Source: Jannaschia pohangensis
GTDB lineage: Bacteria > Pseudomonadota > Alphaproteobacteria > Rhodobacterales > Rhodobacteraceae
DNA: 64,000 nt
Direction of reading: 5' to 3'
NCBI RefSeq assembly: GCF_900113875.1
Contig: NZ_FORA01000001.1
Location: 248,001-312,000 of the forward strand
The notes beneath the pieces were generated by a model. It was not told where the DNA came from. It saw only the letters and a program-made list of their open reading frames with translations, and ran no database searches. How positions within the stretch are numbered: position 1 is the stretch's first letter; each line of letters opens with the position of its first letter. Shown here one piece after another: positions 17,789 through 27,020 of this stretch. The position numbers and the translations under genes are program-made.

Positions 17789-18915
17789 CACGGCTGTACC
17801 TTATCGCCGGAGAGCCGTCGGGCGACAGGTTGGGGGCCGCGCTGATGGCGGGCCTGCACGACTTGGACCCGTCCATCGAGATCGCGGGCATCGGCGGTCC
17901 GGCCATGACCGCCAAGGGCCTGCACAGTCTTTTCCCGATGGAGGTTCTGTCGGTCATGGGGCTGACCGAAGTGCTGCCGCGCCTTCCCGACCTGTTCCGC
18001 CGCCGCGATCAGGCGGTCGAGGCGATTGCGGCCTTGGCGCCGGATGCGCTTGTCACCATCGACAGCCCTGATTTCTGCCTGCGGGTCGCGTCACGCGCCC
18101 GGGCGGCGCGGCCCGATTTGCGGACCATCCACTACGTCGCGCCCTCGGTCTGGGCCTGGCGCGAGGGGCGGGCGGCCAAGATGGCGCGCAGCATCGACCA
18201 TGTTCTGGCGCTCCTGCCGTTCGAACCGGCCTATATGGAAGCGGCGGGCATGACCTGCGACTTCGTGGGCCACCCGGTCGTGGCCGAACCCCAGGCGAAC
18301 GAGGCCGAGATCGCGGCATTCCGCGCCGAGGTAGGGGAGTGGATCGCGCTGGTCCTGCCGGGATCGCGGCGCGGCGAAGTCGCGCGCCTTGCCCCGATTT
18401 TCGGTGAGGCGCTGGAGCAATTGCCGCCGGGCACAAGGGTCGTCGTGCCGACGGTTCCCCATCTGGAGGCGACAGTGCGCGACCTGACACAGACCTGGCC
18501 GGGCAATCCGTTGATCGTGACGGATGCCGCGGCCAAGCGGGCGGCTTTCGGGGCGGCGACGGCGGCACTGGCCGCGTCGGGCACGGTTAGCCTGGAACTG
18601 GCGGCCAGCAGCACGCCCATGGTCATCGCCTATGACATGAGCTGGCTCAGCTGGCAGGTCATCAGCCGGATGATGAAAATCGACACGGTGACGCTGGTGA
18701 ACCTGATCGCGGGGGAAATGGCCGTGCCGGAATACCTCGGCCCCGCCTGCCGCGCCGGACCCGTAGGCGCGGCCTTCGCGCGGTTGATGACCGTGCCATC
18801 GGAGCGCGAGCGGCAGTCAGCGGCCCTTTCGCTCACCATGGACCGCCTGGGACGCGGGGGCGAAGCCCCGGGCCTGCGCGCCGCCCGGTCGGTTCTGGCG
18901 CAGCTGCCAAAGTGA
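17785..18915 (+). CDS. lpxB: Lipid-A-disaccharide synthase
   Basis: LpxB joins lipid X to UDP-2,3-diacylglucosamine at the inner membrane surface. It starts at a GTG overlapping the lpxI stop. The 376-residue protein has [21 protein letters not shown] at the N-terminus, then [36 protein letters not shown] and [13 protein letters not shown]. The C-terminal half is a nucleotide-sugar-binding fold ([13 protein letters not shown], then [11 protein letters not shown]). The open frame extends upstream in the lpxI region but the GTG start gives the family N-terminus. Confidence 0.96.
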   Translation: MTRLYLIAGEPSGDRLGAALMAGLHDLDPSIEIAGIGGPAMTAKGLHSLFPMEVLSVMGLTEVLPRLPDLFRRRDQAVEAIAALAPDALVTIDSPDFCLRVASRARAARPDLRTIHYVAPSVWAWREGRAAKMARSIDHVLALLPFEPAYMEAAGMTCDFVGHPVVAEPQANEAEIAAFRAEVGEWIALVLPGSRRGEVARLAPIFGEALEQLPPGTRVVVPTVPHLEATVRDLTQTWPGNPLIVTDAAAKRAAFGAATAALAASGTVSLELAASSTPMVIAYDMSWLSWQVISRMMKIDTVTLVNLIAGEMAVPEYLGPACRAGPVGAAFARLMTVPSERERQSAALSLTMDRLGRGGEAPGLRAARSVLAQLPK

Positions 18916-18954
18916 CTTGCGGGGGGCCGCGATCACCGCTATCCCCGCGCCAAG

Positions 18955-19031
18955 GCACCCATAGCTCAGCTGGATAGAGCGCTGCCCTCCGAAGGCAGAG
19001 GTCTCAGGTTCGAATCCTGATGGGTGCGCCA
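18955..19031 (+). tRNA. tRNA-Arg (anticodon CCG)
   Basis: A full cloverleaf can be drawn: acceptor GCACCCA pairing with TGGGTGC, a D arm with AGCTCAGCTGGAT, anticodon stem CTGCC/GGCAG with loop CTCCGAA (anticodon CCG), T arm CAGGTTCGAATCCTG and an encoded CCA at 19029-19031. It would read CGG codons. It lies 39 bases after lpxB and 12 bases before a convergent gene end. Confidence 0.97.
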
Positions 19032-19043
19032 ATCTCCTTTCGA

Positions 19044-20174
19044 TCAGGATTGTCGGGCGCGTTTGCGAGCCAGGAATGCGCTGACTTTCGGCAGGCCGGC
19101 GGCCAGGTCCGCGGGCGGGTTGCCGAAGCCGATGCGAAGCGTGCCTTCGACACCCATGACCGCGCCCGGCGTGAAAAGCACGCCCTCTTCGGCCAACAGA
19201 TCGAGGCAGAAGGCCTCGGACGCCATGGGCAGGTCATAGCGCACCAAGGCGGTCGTCCCGGCGGCGGGGCGCACCCACGCGAGGCCAGGCTCCGCGTCGA
19301 TCCAGGCGCCAAGGGTGGCAAGGTTCGCACGGGTGATCCGGCGCGACCGTTCAAGGATGCGGTCCGAAGCTTCGAGGGCCAGGGCGGCAAGATGTTCGTC
19401 GATCATTCCGACCGAGATGGTGGAATAGTCCCGGTGATGCGACACGGCGCGCAATACATCTTGCGGGCCGACGACCCATCCCAGTCGCAGGCCCGCAAGT
19501 GAGAAGGCCTTGGACATGCCCGCCGTCGCGATGCCCCGATGATAGATGTCGACGATCGAGGGGCCGATGCCGCCATCCTGTTCCGTGCCGCGATAGACCT
19601 CGTCCACCAGAACATGCGCGCCGACGCGGTCCGCAATCTCGGCGATCCGGGTCAACCCGTCGCGGTCGATCAAGGCACCCGTCGGGTTGTTCGGATTGGT
19701 CAGGGCGATGACCTTGGTGTCGGGGCGCAGGGCCTTGGCCAGACGATCAGGGTCGGGCAGCCAGCCGTCGCTTTCGTCCAAGGCAAGGCGCGTGACTTCC
19801 GCGCCCAGGCTTTCGGGGATGGACACGTGTTGCTGATAGGTCGGCACCAGGCTGACCACATGGTCGCCCGCCCCCACCATCGCCTGCCAGACGAGGGCGT
19901 TGGCCCCGGCGGTGCCGTGGCAGGTCATCACGTCCTCCCGCGTCCGGTTCGCATAGAGCGCCGCGATGGCGTCGCGCAGGCGGTCCGAACCCTCGATCGC
20001 GCCGTAAGTCAGTTTCAGCGGCAGAAGTTCGGCCAGATCGCCGTCGTTGCGCCCGGTGATCTGCAACAGCTCCGCCAGGGTCAGGCTGGTGACGCAGGTT
20101 TCGGCCAGGTTGTGAAGGCAATTGTTTTCATGGGCGTTCATCCACATCTCGACGCCGAAAGGTTCGATTTTCAT
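19044..20174 (-). CDS. Class I/II PLP-dependent aminotransferase
   Basis: A 376-residue fold-type I aminotransferase. It shows the substrate-loop region [12 protein letters not shown] at about 160-170, the PLP-contacting Asp in VLVDEVYRG, the Schiff-base lysine at about residue 222 in [15 protein letters not shown], and a late arginine region FGNPPADL. The substrate cannot be read from the sequence. Its start overlaps the stop of the desaturase gene (ATGA), so the two form an operon. Confidence 0.85.
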   Translation of the reverse strand: MKIEPFGVEMWMNAHENNCLHNLAETCVTSLTLAELLQITGRNDGDLAELLPLKLTYGAIEGSDRLRDAIAALYANRTREDVMTCHGTAGANALVWQAMVGAGDHVVSLVPTYQQHVSIPESLGAEVTRLALDESDGWLPDPDRLAKALRPDTKVIALTNPNNPTGALIDRDGLTRIAEIADRVGAHVLVDEVYRGTEQDGGIGPSIVDIYHRGIATAGMSKAFSLAGLRLGWVVGPQDVLRAVSHHRDYSTISVGMIDEHLAALALEASDRILERSRRITRANLATLGAWIDAEPGLAWVRPAAGTTALVRYDLPMASEAFCLDLLAEEGVLFTPGAVMGVEGTLRIGFGNPPADLAAGLPKVSAFLARKRARQS

Positions 20175-21100
20175 GAGGTCTCCGGAAGGTGGACAAGGTC
20201 GCGCGCATAGTCGCGGTGGAATTGGGCATAACCAGGGGTGACATGGCGGAGATGCCCGCGCGTGAGGTCATGCAACGCGGGCAGATTGTGGAACGGGACC
20301 GTCGGAAAGCTGTGATGTTCTGCGTGGAACGGCATGTTCCAGGCCAGCATCCGGACCGCCCGGTTGGTCAGCGTCGTGCGGGAGTTTTCCAGCATGTTGG
20401 CGACATGCGGACAGCGCCCGTGTTCGGCCAACAGGTAGAGGCGGAGGACGGGCTGACCCAGAAGCAGGGGCACGATCCAGAAGGTGAGGAGGACCGGGGA
20501 GGCTGCAACGACGCTGCCGATCAGGAGGGCGAGGTAGAAGGCGAGCATCCCCCGTGCCTCGGTCGTGATGGCGGCGCGGCGCGCGTCCGGCACGAAACTG
20601 TCGGCGTTCCGGCCAAGGGCGTTGATCCCGAGGACGCGAAGTTGCCCGGCCCAGACCGGCAGACCCGTCAGGTGCCAGAGGTAGGCGGGCCAGCTGTCCG
20701 GCTTGGCGCTGGCCAATTCCGGGTCCTTGCCGGGGATCTGCGTGTGGCGGTGATGCGCCATGTGGAAGTGGTGAAACCAGGTCGCGGGCAGAAACAGCAG
20801 GATGCCGACCGCGCGACCAACGGTGCGGTTGAGCCAGAGGCTGCGAAACGGGGTGCGATGCGTTGTCTCGTGCAGAAGCGTGAAGAGGAAGACAAGCGCC
20901 ATGCCAAGCCCGAATTGCCAGAGGGGGGTCAGCGGCAGGGTTGCAACGGCCACGGCGAAGGCCGCGATGACGGCCAGGTGCAGCGCGAGGTGGCGCAGGC
21001 CCGCCACATCGGAGGTTTGCGTCAACCGCGCCCGGGTCTCGACCGGGATGGCCGCGATCATGGCCCGGTGATCGGTGGGGGAATCTGCACGGTTGTCCAT
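20171..21100 (-). CDS. Membrane fatty acid desaturase-family protein
   Basis: A 309-residue integral membrane protein with the three histidine boxes of non-heme di-iron desaturases: HETTH (about residue 97), HMAHHRH (about 129-135) and HAEHH in the C-terminal third. Hydrophobic segments lie before box 1, after box 1 and between boxes 2 and 3. The family introduces double bonds in, or hydroxylates, lipids and carotenoids at the membrane. Pairing with an aminotransferase gene might suggest an amino lipid or amine substrate, but this is speculative. Confidence 0.85.
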   Translation of the reverse strand: MDNRADSPTDHRAMIAAIPVETRARLTQTSDVAGLRHLALHLAVIAAFAVAVATLPLTPLWQFGLGMALVFLFTLLHETTHRTPFRSLWLNRTVGRAVGILLFLPATWFHHFHMAHHRHTQIPGKDPELASAKPDSWPAYLWHLTGLPVWAGQLRVLGINALGRNADSFVPDARRAAITTEARGMLAFYLALLIGSVVAASPVLLTFWIVPLLLGQPVLRLYLLAEHGRCPHVANMLENSRTTLTNRAVRMLAWNMPFHAEHHSFPTVPFHNLPALHDLTRGHLRHVTPGYAQFHRDYARDLVHLPETS

Positions 21101-21149
21101 TCCCGGACCCTAGGGCGGCGGATCGGTCAGGACCAGATGGCGCAGGCTG

Positions 21150-22208
21150 TCAGGCCTCGGCTTCGATGCGTTGGCCGGTCTTCGGGTCGAAGAAAGGAAG
21201 GTTCGCCGGGTCGACGCCAAAGCGCAATGTCTCGCCCGCGACGGCGTGATGGACGCCCGCCAGGCTGACCGTGAAGGCATCGCTGCGCCCCGCCATGCGC
21301 CCGTGCAGCAGGGTGTTCGCGCCAAGCGGCTCGCCCATCTGGACGGTCATCGCCAGCGGGCCTTCGGCGTCGGGGATGACATGTTCGGGGCGGATGCCCA
21401 CGGTGACCGGCCCCGACAGGCGGCTGTGCAGTGGCAGGGAGCTGTCGCCGATCGAAAGCGATCCGTCCGCCGCCACGCCGTCGAGGACGTTCATCGACGG
21501 GCTGCCGATGAACTGCGCGGCGAACAGGGTCTGGGGTCGCTCATAGACCTCCAGCGGCGTGCCGATTTGTTCGGCCCGGCCCGCGTTCATCACGATCATG
21601 CGGTCGGCCATGGTCATGGCCTCCACCTGGTCGTGTGTCACATAGAGCGCCGTGATCCCAAGGCGGTTCTGCAAGTCACGGATTTCCAGCCGCATCTGTA
21701 CGCGCAGCTTGGCGTCGAGGTTCGAGAGCGGCTCGTCAAAGAGAAAGACCTTGGGTTGCCGCACGATGGCGCGCCCCATGGCGACGCGCTGCCGCTGGCC
21801 CCCCGACAGGTCGCGGGGGCGGCGGTCGAGATAGGGTTCGAGTTGCAGGAGCTTGGCTGCGTCGTCCACCTTGCGGTCGATTTCGGCCTTGGGCAGTTTG
21901 GCGATCTTGAGGCCGTATCCCATGTTCTGGCGCACCGACATGTGCGGGTAGAGGGCGTAGTTCTGGAACACCATGGCGATATCGCGGTCCATCGGCTCCA
22001 GCTCGTTCACGCGCTTGCCGCCGATGCTGACTTCGCCTTCCGACACGCTTTCAAGCCCCGCCACCATGCGCAGCAAGGTGGACTTGCCACAGCCCGAAGG
22101 CCCGACGATCACGATGAATTCGCCGTCGGCGATGGAGGTGCTGACGCCGTGGATCACTTCGGTCGAGCCGAACCGCTTCTTGACCGCCTTCAGGTCTACA
22201 GTTGCCAT
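21150..22208 (-). CDS. ugpC: ABC transporter ATPase, sn-glycerol-3-phosphate type
   Basis: The 352-residue ATPase energises the importer encoded by the three preceding genes. It has the Walker [13 protein letters not shown] signature LSGGQRQRVAMGRA, Walker B KVFLFDEPLSNLDA and switch HDQVEAMTMADR. A C-terminal OB/TOBE regulatory domain of the MalK/UgpC type follows (VTVGIRPEHV). UgpC versus other MalK-like ATPases is decided by the operon. Confidence 0.9.
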   Translation of the reverse strand: MATVDLKAVKKRFGSTEVIHGVSTSIADGEFIVIVGPSGCGKSTLLRMVAGLESVSEGEVSIGGKRVNELEPMDRDIAMVFQNYALYPHMSVRQNMGYGLKIAKLPKAEIDRKVDDAAKLLQLEPYLDRRPRDLSGGQRQRVAMGRAIVRQPKVFLFDEPLSNLDAKLRVQMRLEIRDLQNRLGITALYVTHDQVEAMTMADRMIVMNAGRAEQIGTPLEVYERPQTLFAAQFIGSPSMNVLDGVAADGSLSIGDSSLPLHSRLSGPVTVGIRPEHVIPDAEGPLAMTVQMGEPLGANTLLHGRMAGRSDAFTVSLAGVHHAVAGETLRFGVDPANLPFFDPKTGQRIEAEA

Positions 22209-22226
22209 GCGTGGTCTACCTCTGGC

Positions 22227-23096
22227 CTATTTTTCGCTGTCCACGAGACCGCGGACAAAGAGCTTCTGCATTGAAATGACGACGATGACCGGCGGGATCA
22301 TCGCAAGGATCGACGTCGCCATGATGACCGGCCAATCTGCGATGTCGTCGCCCGAAGGGAACATCTGCTTGATGCCCATGACGATGGTGTTCATCGACGG
22401 ATCGGTGGTGATGAGCAGGGGCCAGAGATACTGGTTCCAGCCATAGATGAAGAGGATGACAAAGAGCGCGGCGATGTTGGTCCGGCTCATCGGGAAGAGG
22501 ACGTCGATGAAGAACCGCATGGGCGAGGCGCCATCGACGCGCGCGGCCTCGGCCAACTCGTCCGGCACGGTCATGTAGAACTGGCGGAACAGGAAGGTCG
22601 CCGTCGCCGAGGCGATGAGCGGCAGGATCAGGCCACCATAGCTGTTGAGCATGCCGAAGCCCGCGATGACTTCGTAGGTCGGCACGATCCGCACTTCGAC
22701 CGGCAGCATTAGGGTCAGGAAGATCAGCCAGAAGAAGACCATCTTTCCGGGAAACCGGAAGTAGACGATGGCAAAGGCCGACAGGAGCGAGATGACGATC
22801 TTTCCGACGGCGATGCCGATCGCCATGATCATGCTGTTCACCAGCATCGTCGCCACGGGCACGTTGACGCCCGACCCGAGCGCCTTGCCGTAGTTGACCA
22901 GAAACTGATCCCCGGGCCAGAGCGGCATGGGCGGGTTGGTGATTTCGGGCTGTGTCACGGTCGACGCCACGAAGGCGAGCCAGATGGGAAAGAACACGAT
23001 CAGGACGCCGAACATCATGATCGCATGGCTGACCCAGAGGCCGGCGCCCCGCCGTTCGACCATGCCCGGCGGCGGATCCTTGACGGCTTCGGTCAA
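22227..23096 (-). CDS. ugpE: ABC transporter permease, sn-glycerol-3-phosphate type
   Basis: A MalG-like permease of about 289 residues with six hydrophobic spans and the EAA loop [23 protein letters not shown] place the start at the TTG at 23096, which overlaps the ugpA stop (TTGA) and has a GGAGGG ribosome site 7 bases upstream. An in-frame ATG at 23063 is the alternative and gives 278 residues. The open frame further upstream is a shadow of ugpA. Confidence 0.88.
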   Translation of the reverse strand: MTEAVKDPPPGMVERRGAGLWVSHAIMMFGVLIVFFPIWLAFVASTVTQPEITNPPMPLWPGDQFLVNYGKALGSGVNVPVATMLVNSMIMAIGIAVGKIVISLLSAFAIVYFRFPGKMVFFWLIFLTLMLPVEVRIVPTYEVIAGFGMLNSYGGLILPLIASATATFLFRQFYMTVPDELAEAARVDGASPMRFFIDVLFPMSRTNIAALFVILFIYGWNQYLWPLLITTDPSMNTIVMGIKQMFPSGDDIADWPVIMATSILAMIPPVIVVISMQKLFVRGLVDSEK

Positions 23097-23974
23097 TAGT
23101 GGACCCTCCGCTCGATGAACTTGAACTGAAACACGGTGAGCGCGCCCACGACCACCAGCAGGATCACCGATTGCGCCGCCGACGATCCGAGATCCTGACC
23201 GACAAAGCCGTCGGAAAAGACCTTGTAGACAAGGATTGTCGTCGCCTGTTGCGGCCCGCCCGAGGTGATGGTGTGGATCACGCCGAAGGTCTCGAAGAAG
23301 GCGTAGACGATGTTCACGACCAGCAGGAAGAACGTCGTGGGCGACAGCAGAGGCAGAACGATGGTCCAGAACCGCCGCCAAAACCGCGCGCCGTCGATGG
23401 CCGCCGCCTCGATCACCGATTTCGGCACGGCTTGCAGGGCGGCGAAGAAGAACAGGAAATTGTAGCTGATCCGGCCCCAGGCCGAGGCGACGACCACAAG
23501 GCCCATGGCCTCCGTGTCGTTGAGGACGTGGTTCCAGTCATAGCCGAGGTTGCCCAGATACCACGACACTACGCCGACGCGGGTGTTGAACATGAAAAGC
23601 CACAGGACACCCGCAATCGCGGGGGCCACGGCATAGGGCCAGATCAGCAGGGTCCGGTAGGTGCCTGCCCCCTTGATGAGCCGGTCCGCCACCACCGCAA
23701 GGAAGAGCGCCGGGACCATGGAGACCAGGGTGACAAGCGTCGAAAAGATCGCCGTCGTCAGGAAAGAGGCGCGGTAATAGGGGTCAGACAGAAGGAACTC
23801 GAAATTCCCGAGGCCCACGTATTGCATGGACAGCCCGAAGGGATCGGGAATGAACAGCGATTGCCAGATCGCCTGACCTGCCGGGTAGAAAAAGAAGATG
23901 GCCGAGATGACGACCTGCGGCGCGATGAGGCACAGCGGCAGAAGCCAGCCCTTGAACGTGACCCGTTTTTCCAT
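23093..23974 (-). CDS. ugpA: ABC transporter permease, sn-glycerol-3-phosphate type
   Basis: A 293-residue MalF-like permease. It starts [20 protein letters not shown] and has six hydrophobic spans, with the EAA loop [22 protein letters not shown]. It is separated from ugpB by 57 bases that contain a strong hairpin, and its stop is overlapped by ugpE. Confidence 0.9.
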   Translation of the reverse strand: MEKRVTFKGWLLPLCLIAPQVVISAIFFFYPAGQAIWQSLFIPDPFGLSMQYVGLGNFEFLLSDPYYRASFLTTAIFSTLVTLVSMVPALFLAVVADRLIKGAGTYRTLLIWPYAVAPAIAGVLWLFMFNTRVGVVSWYLGNLGYDWNHVLNDTEAMGLVVVASAWGRISYNFLFFFAALQAVPKSVIEAAAIDGARFWRRFWTIVLPLLSPTTFFLLVVNIVYAFFETFGVIHTITSGGPQQATTILVYKVFSDGFVGQDLGSSAAQSVILLVVVGALTVFQFKFIERRVHY

Positions 23975-23995
23975 GGAATACGCCCCGCAGATGGG

Positions 23996-24021
23996 GCGGA
24001 CGGCCCCTGTGGGCCGTCCGC
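23996..24021 (-). promoter_or_regulatory. Stable intercistronic hairpin between ugpB and ugpA
   Basis: A perfect 11-bp inverted repeat (GCGGACGGCCC with a 4-base loop) lies 10 bases after the ugpB stop codon in the direction of transcription and is not followed by a T run. Such hairpins behind a binding-protein gene usually protect the upstream mRNA or partly stop transcription, giving more binding protein than permease. The role is inferred from position. Confidence 0.6.
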
Positions 24022-24031
24022 GCCTTTGTGA

Positions 24032-25345
24032 TCAGCGGTTTGCCTGCTCGAACCGGCGAAGCAGCTGATTGCCGCGTTCGACCGCGCTGTCGAGGGCGGC
24101 CTGGGCGTCCTTGTCACCGGTCCAGACGGCCTCCAGCTCCTCGTCGATGATCCCGCGGATCTGGTCGAACGACCCGAGGCGCAGGCCCTTGGAATTGGCC
24201 GTCGGCTCGTTCGTCGTCATCTGGATGACCGCGACGTCGGTTCCGGGGTTTTCCTCGTAGAAACCGGCTTCGCGCGTGGCATCAGCGGCAGCGCTCGTGA
24301 TCGGCAGATAGCCGGTGTCCTGGTGCCACTTCGCCTGCACGGGCGTGGAGGACAGGAACGCCAGGAATTCGGCCACACCTTCGTAGTCTGCCGCCTCGTG
24401 GCCTTCCATCACCCACAGGGAAGCACCGCCGATGATGGTGTTCTGCGGGCTGTTGCCGACGCCATCCCAATAGGGAAGCGGGCGCACGTCGAAGGCGAAC
24501 TGCGCCTCTTCCTTGATGCCCGCATAGCCGGCGGAGCTTTCGGTAAAGAGCGCGCATTCGCCCGCCCGGAAGTTTGCGCCACCCTCGTTGCGACGACCGG
24601 CGTAGATGAATTTGCCCTCTTGCGCCCATTCACCCATGGCCGAGATGTGCGCGACCTGTGCCGGGCCGTTGAAGGCCAGCTCGGTGTCGACACCGGCGAA
24701 ACCGTTGTCCTTCGTGGCGAAGGGCACGTCGTGATAGGCCGACAGGTTCTCCAGATGGATCCAGCTTTGCCAGGCGGTCGTCATGGGGCAATCAACGCCC
24801 GCTTCGGCCAGCTGGTCCAGGACGGCATCGACGTTCTGCCACGTGGACAGGTCCGTGTCGGGGTCGATGCCCGCCCCTTCGAGCAGGTCGCGGTTGACCC
24901 AGAGAACCGGCGTGGACGAGTTGAAGGGCAGAGACAGCATTTCGCCATCCGAGCTGGTGTAATAGCCTTTGACCGCGCCGATATAGGCATCGGCATCGAA
25001 CTCCGCGCCCGAGGCCGCCATCACCTCTGCGACCGGGCGCACGGCCCCCTCGGCCGACATCATCGTCGCGGTGCCGACTTCGAACACCATCAGGATTTCA
25101 GGCTGCTCGCCCGCGCGGAAAGCGGCGATGCCCGCGTTCAGCGTTTCGGAGTAGTTGCCCTTGTGCGAGGCGACCACAACGTATTCGTCCTGGCTTGCGT
25201 TGAATTCCTCGACCTGCGCGGCGACGAGCTCGCCCAGGCGGCCGGTGAAGGCATGCCAGAACTGGATTTCGGTCTGCGCGCTGGCCATGAATGGCGCCAA
25301 CACGGTGGATGTGGCGATCAAGGCGCCCGTGGCAAGATGTTTCAT
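24032..25345 (-). CDS. ugpB: ABC transporter substrate-binding protein, sn-glycerol-3-phosphate type
   Basis: A 437-residue periplasmic protein. It starts MKHLATGALIATSTVLAPF and ends its signal at ASAQT. The mature part begins TEIQFWHAFTGRLGELVA, the standard start of UgpB proteins, and contains LPFNSSTPVLWVNRDLLE and GASLWVMEGHEAADYEGVAEFL. Glycerol-3-phosphate or its diesters are the expected ligands. It is first in the operon ugpBAEC. I saw no good PHO box in front of it, although ugp is phosphate-regulated in enterobacteria. Confidence 0.9.
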   Translation of the reverse strand: MKHLATGALIATSTVLAPFMASAQTEIQFWHAFTGRLGELVAAQVEEFNASQDEYVVVASHKGNYSETLNAGIAAFRAGEQPEILMVFEVGTATMMSAEGAVRPVAEVMAASGAEFDADAYIGAVKGYYTSSDGEMLSLPFNSSTPVLWVNRDLLEGAGIDPDTDLSTWQNVDAVLDQLAEAGVDCPMTTAWQSWIHLENLSAYHDVPFATKDNGFAGVDTELAFNGPAQVAHISAMGEWAQEGKFIYAGRRNEGGANFRAGECALFTESSAGYAGIKEEAQFAFDVRPLPYWDGVGNSPQNTIIGGASLWVMEGHEAADYEGVAEFLAFLSSTPVQAKWHQDTGYLPITSAAADATREAGFYEENPGTDVAVIQMTTNEPTANSKGLRLGSFDQIRGIIDEELEAVWTGDKDAQAALDSAVERGNQLLRRFEQANR

Positions 25346-25684
25346 GAGTCCCTCCCAATAAGTCCTCCGAGACGTAGGTTTGGACTATAAATATTTCGTG
25401 ACGCAAGTGTTGGTATTTGCGGATCGCGCCTGGACCTCGGAAAGCGGGGTCGTTCAGCATCGAAAACGTACCAGATATTTCAATGACTTGGGGAGGAGCG
25501 AAGCGCTTGAAGGCATCGAAATCGGCCAATGTGCCGACAGGGGGCGCTTGAGGGCGGCAACGCCGGTTCGACAAATGGGCGGGGCAAGGCTGCGGATGGT
25601 CCGTCAAGGTTTACCTGCAGCGCGGTGTTGCTAGAGTAGTCGTCGCCCCTGACCTTGGGGCAGAAGCAGACTGACGGGGATGGG
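25346..25684. other. Divergent intergenic region between ugpB and uraH
   Basis: About 340 bases without a convincing gene. An AT-rich patch at 25383-25420 lies 40-75 bases upstream of ugpB and includes TATAGT on the minus strand (25384-25389), a candidate -10 box without a clear -35 partner. A GGAGGA stretch (rc 25353-25360) is close to the ugpB start. I see no strong palindrome or direct repeats that would name a regulator. Confidence 0.35.
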
Positions 25685-26086
25685 ATGTCGATGACCTCTG
25701 AGGCGACAGGACAGGACGCAGGCGCGCCAGCGGGCGGCATCTCCATTCACGCGGTCGATGTTTCGCGGGGCATTCCGGCCCATGGCCTCGGCGTGCGTCT
25801 GTGGCGGATCGACGGTCAGGACCGCACGCAGATTGCGGCGGGCCCCTGCGGCAAGGACGGGCTTCTGGACCATCAGGGTGCCAAGGGGGCGGGGATATCC
25901 GCGGGCGTGTACGAAGTCGAATTCGATGTCGGGGGATTCTTTCGGCAGGCAGGCGTCGCCATTCCGGACCCGCCCTTCGTCGACCTGGCCGTCTTCCGCT
26001 TCGGCATCGCGCGGGTCGAGGAACATTTCCACTTGCCGTTCAAATTCACGCCCTGGGGGTTTTCGATGTTCCGGGGCGGGGCCTGA
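25685..26086 (+). CDS. uraH: Transthyretin-like 5-hydroxyisourate hydrolase
   Basis: HIU hydrolase turns 5-hydroxyisourate, the product of urate oxidation, into OHCU, the substrate of UraD encoded nearby. The ~133-residue protein has the N-terminal ISIHAVDVSRGIPAHGLGV (family form LSTHVLDxxxGxPA), YEVEFDVGGFF, FVDLAVFRFGI and FHLPFKFTPWGFSMFRGGA. The canonical C-terminal tetrapeptide YRGS is here FRGG plus Ala, so two signature residues differ. An in-frame TTG at 25655 is a possible earlier start; ATG at 25685 fits better. Confidence 0.85.
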   Translation: MSMTSEATGQDAGAPAGGISIHAVDVSRGIPAHGLGVRLWRIDGQDRTQIAAGPCGKDGLLDHQGAKGAGISAGVYEVEFDVGGFFRQAGVAIPDPPFVDLAVFRFGIARVEEHFHLPFKFTPWGFSMFRGGA

Positions 26087-26101
26087 GACGCGTCGCCTCG
26101 G

Positions 26102-27007
26102 TCAAAGGCTGAATTCAGGCCCATCGTAGTCTGTGGCGATGCGGATGTCCCCCTGTGCCACCTCGTTCCGAAGGCGCGCCATGTCGGCGGCGATCGTCGC
26201 GTCCACATCCTCGGCCAGCGTCAGATCGACCATGTCACCCTCAGCCAGGCCCAGATGTTCCACGCGAGACGGGCGCAAACCGTCGATCATGTCGGCGGCG
26301 GCCCGTTCGACCGCAAGATCGATGCGAGCCACGGCCGAGGCGGCGAACACATCCGGCTCGATCACGCACCAATCGAGTGCATTGCCAATCTGGCGTGTTC
26401 CAGCCGCGCGGCAGGCGTCGATGGCCCCCTGTCGCGCGCCGTTGAGCATGGTGAAAAGGATGTCGGCCCCGGCCGCGATCTGGGCGTTTGCCCAGGCCCG
26501 GGTGGTCGCGCTGTCATCTTGCGTGCCGCAGAACCCGGTCAGAATGCTGATTTCGGGATCAATGTGACGCGCGCCCGCGATGAAGGCGGCGCGTCCTTTC
26601 AGGCCCGGCTTGACCCGGTGCCCCGACAGATGGCCGATGATGCCGCTTCGGGTCAGGCGTGCGGCCAGGCAGCCGGCAAGAAAGGCGGATTGCTCCTGCA
26701 GGACGTCATAGCTGGCCAGATTGGGGCCGCTCACATCGCCTTGGACAACGGCAAACGCCTTGTCGGGGGTTTCCCCGGCGACCACCGGACTGACCAGATT
26801 CCCCTGGCCGCCGATGAAGATTACGCCATCGCTGCGCCCGGCGGCATCGCGCAGGGCGCGCTCCATCTGGGCGGGGTCATAGGCGACACCGTCGACGATT
26901 TCGACATCCGCATCGCGCCGTTCGGCCACGCGGTTCGCGCCGATCAGGGCGGCAGCGTTGAACCCCCGGTCGTGAAGCTGTCCGACAAAGATGACGGCGA
27001 GTTTCAA
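26102..27007 (-). CDS. BMP-family (PnrA-like) binding-protein-fold protein without signal peptide
   Basis: The ~301-residue product fits the BMP/PnrA family that binds nucleosides: LAVIFVGQLHDRGFNAAALIGA at the start, then DGVIFIGGQG, VQGDVSGPNLASYDVLQEQSA (family: ...YxxxqgaFLaG), FLAGCLAARL and the late IDLAVERAAADMIDG. Family members are normally lipoproteins, but no signal or lipobox is present. The start is a TTG at 27007 with AAAGGG 8 bases upstream; extending the frame to 27079 adds a proline-rich stretch and no hydrophobic core. It follows the NMT1-like gene by 13 bases. Confidence 0.7.
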   Translation of the reverse strand: MKLAVIFVGQLHDRGFNAAALIGANRVAERRDADVEIVDGVAYDPAQMERALRDAAGRSDGVIFIGGQGNLVSPVVAGETPDKAFAVVQGDVSGPNLASYDVLQEQSAFLAGCLAARLTRSGIIGHLSGHRVKPGLKGRAAFIAGARHIDPEISILTGFCGTQDDSATTRAWANAQIAAGADILFTMLNGARQGAIDACRAAGTRQIGNALDWCVIEPDVFAASAVARIDLAVERAAADMIDGLRPSRVEHLGLAEGDMVDLTLAEDVDATIAADMARLRNEVAQGDIRIATDYDGPEFSL

Positions 27008-27020
27008 GGTCTTGACCCTT

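Noticed and set aside
25346-25480. PHO box in front of ugpB
   Set aside because: No pair of CTGTCAT-like repeats at 11-base spacing on either strand.
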